From the NCBI GenBank assembly GCA_934692455.1, contig CAKUTY010000090.1, positions 1 through 5,887 on the forward strand: a stretch of 5,887 nucleotides of DNA, given 5' to 3'. The notes beneath the pieces were generated by a model, which made no database searches, was not told the origin of the DNA, and saw nothing but the letters and a program-made list of their open reading frames with translations. The stretch comes from an uncultured Erysipelotrichaceae bacterium. Lineage in GTDB: Bacteria > Bacillota_I > Bacilli_A > Erysipelotrichales > Erysipelotrichaceae. Positions 5,587-5,887 of this stretch are shown here, piece by piece. The translations under genes and the position numbers were made by a program. Each line of letters begins with the position of its first letter. Position 1 is the stretch's first letter.

Positions 5587-5887
5587 ATGCTTGATAATGT
5601 TTTATCTTTTAACGAAAAGGATAAAAATAATGCCTACGCTATTATTGCCTTTTTAAGAGAAAATCAAGATGAGTATTTATTAAGGCTTAACTATACAATG
5701 TTTAACGATATAACATGTAAAAACGTTGATAAAGCCTTACTATATATAAAGATATTAAATAAAAGTGATAACTTAAGTATCAAATGCTATAAAAATAAAT
5801 ATTCATGGTGCTCACATACAACATCATTTAATAATAAGCCTGAAATTGAAGATGAATATGAATGCTTTATTTTAAATGATTATTTAG
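5587..5887 (+). CDS. Unidentified reading frame, open to window end
   Basis: This frame is open from ATG 5587 through base 5887 (100 codons visible) in very AT-rich DNA, while all three - strand frames here contain many stops; that supports real coding on the + strand. The visible protein is hydrophilic, with no signal peptide or membrane segment. It begins MLDNVLSFNEKDKNN, continues with a probably helical AYAIIAFLRENQDEYLLRL, and later contains KYSWCSH and an acidic EIEDEYE. I do not recognise the family. Only a weak AAAG precedes ATG 5587, and the frame stays open further upstream through the antisense of the regulator remnant, so the true start may have been lost at the junction. ATG 5698 is another in-frame candidate, also without a good ribosome binding site. 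The gene may be an internal or 3' portion of something larger. Confidence 0.5.
   Translation, partial: MLDNVLSFNEKDKNNAYAIIAFLRENQDEYLLRLNYTMFNDITCKNVDKALLYIKILNKSDNLSIKCYKNKYSWCSHTTSFNNKPEIEDEYECFILNDYL

Noticed and set aside
5600..5887. A - strand promoter driving the PTS operon
   Set aside because: TTGATA and TTTAAT-like hexamers can be found, but in DNA this AT-rich they are expected by chance and they lie within the + strand coding frame.
1..5887. Alternative genetic code with TGA as tryptophan (Mollicutes)
   Set aside because: All tryptophan positions checked in IIC, transketolase and the IIA domain use TGG, and no gene needs read-through of TGA.

Overview
The window is AT-rich bacterial DNA with strong Shine-Dalgarno sites, very short gene spacing and standard genetic code use (tryptophans are TGG; stops are TAA or TAG). 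Together with a C-terminal NYN nuclease-like fusion protein, a DUF6465-type small protein and a PTS operon, this suggests a low-GC Firmicute (Bacillota), perhaps a gut Clostridia or Erysipelotrichia-like lineage. The taxonomic call is an inference.

Left part, + strand (1-1074): the 3' end of a gene whose visible part is an EF-G/TetM domain III-like segment joined to an NYN (YacP-like) domain, then a 65-residue DUF6465-like protein. Both end at a strong hairpin terminator (1082-1120), which also contains the stop codon of the convergent operon.

Centre, - strand (operon read from right to left, 5578 down to 1110): a PRD/IIB-like/IIA transcriptional regulator, a PTS IIB of the ascorbate (UlaB) type, a PTS IIC of the UlaA/SgaT type, then the N-terminal and C-terminal halves of a split transketolase. 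The likely logic is uptake and phosphorylation of a sugar or sugar acid by the PTS, with the product passing to a dedicated transketolase in the pentose-phosphate pool. True ascorbate use is doubtful: the UlaD, UlaE, UlaF and UlaG enzymes are absent from the window, and some substrate-site positions seem to differ.

The main oddity is the regulator. It is damaged at both ends. Its IIA domain loses frame near 4605-4616, where about 25 bases seem to be missing, and the lost C-terminal reading frame is still legible down to 4485. Its 5' end stops matching the PRD fold at about 5578, where an unrelated + strand reading frame (about 5587 to the window end) takes over, with no room for a divergent promoter region. 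This is either a genuine rearrangement breakpoint or an assembly chimera. As it stands, the operon lacks an intact local IIA and an intact activator.

No RNA genes, CRISPR arrays, insertion sequences or origins were seen. There is no gene-free stretch over 300 bases.
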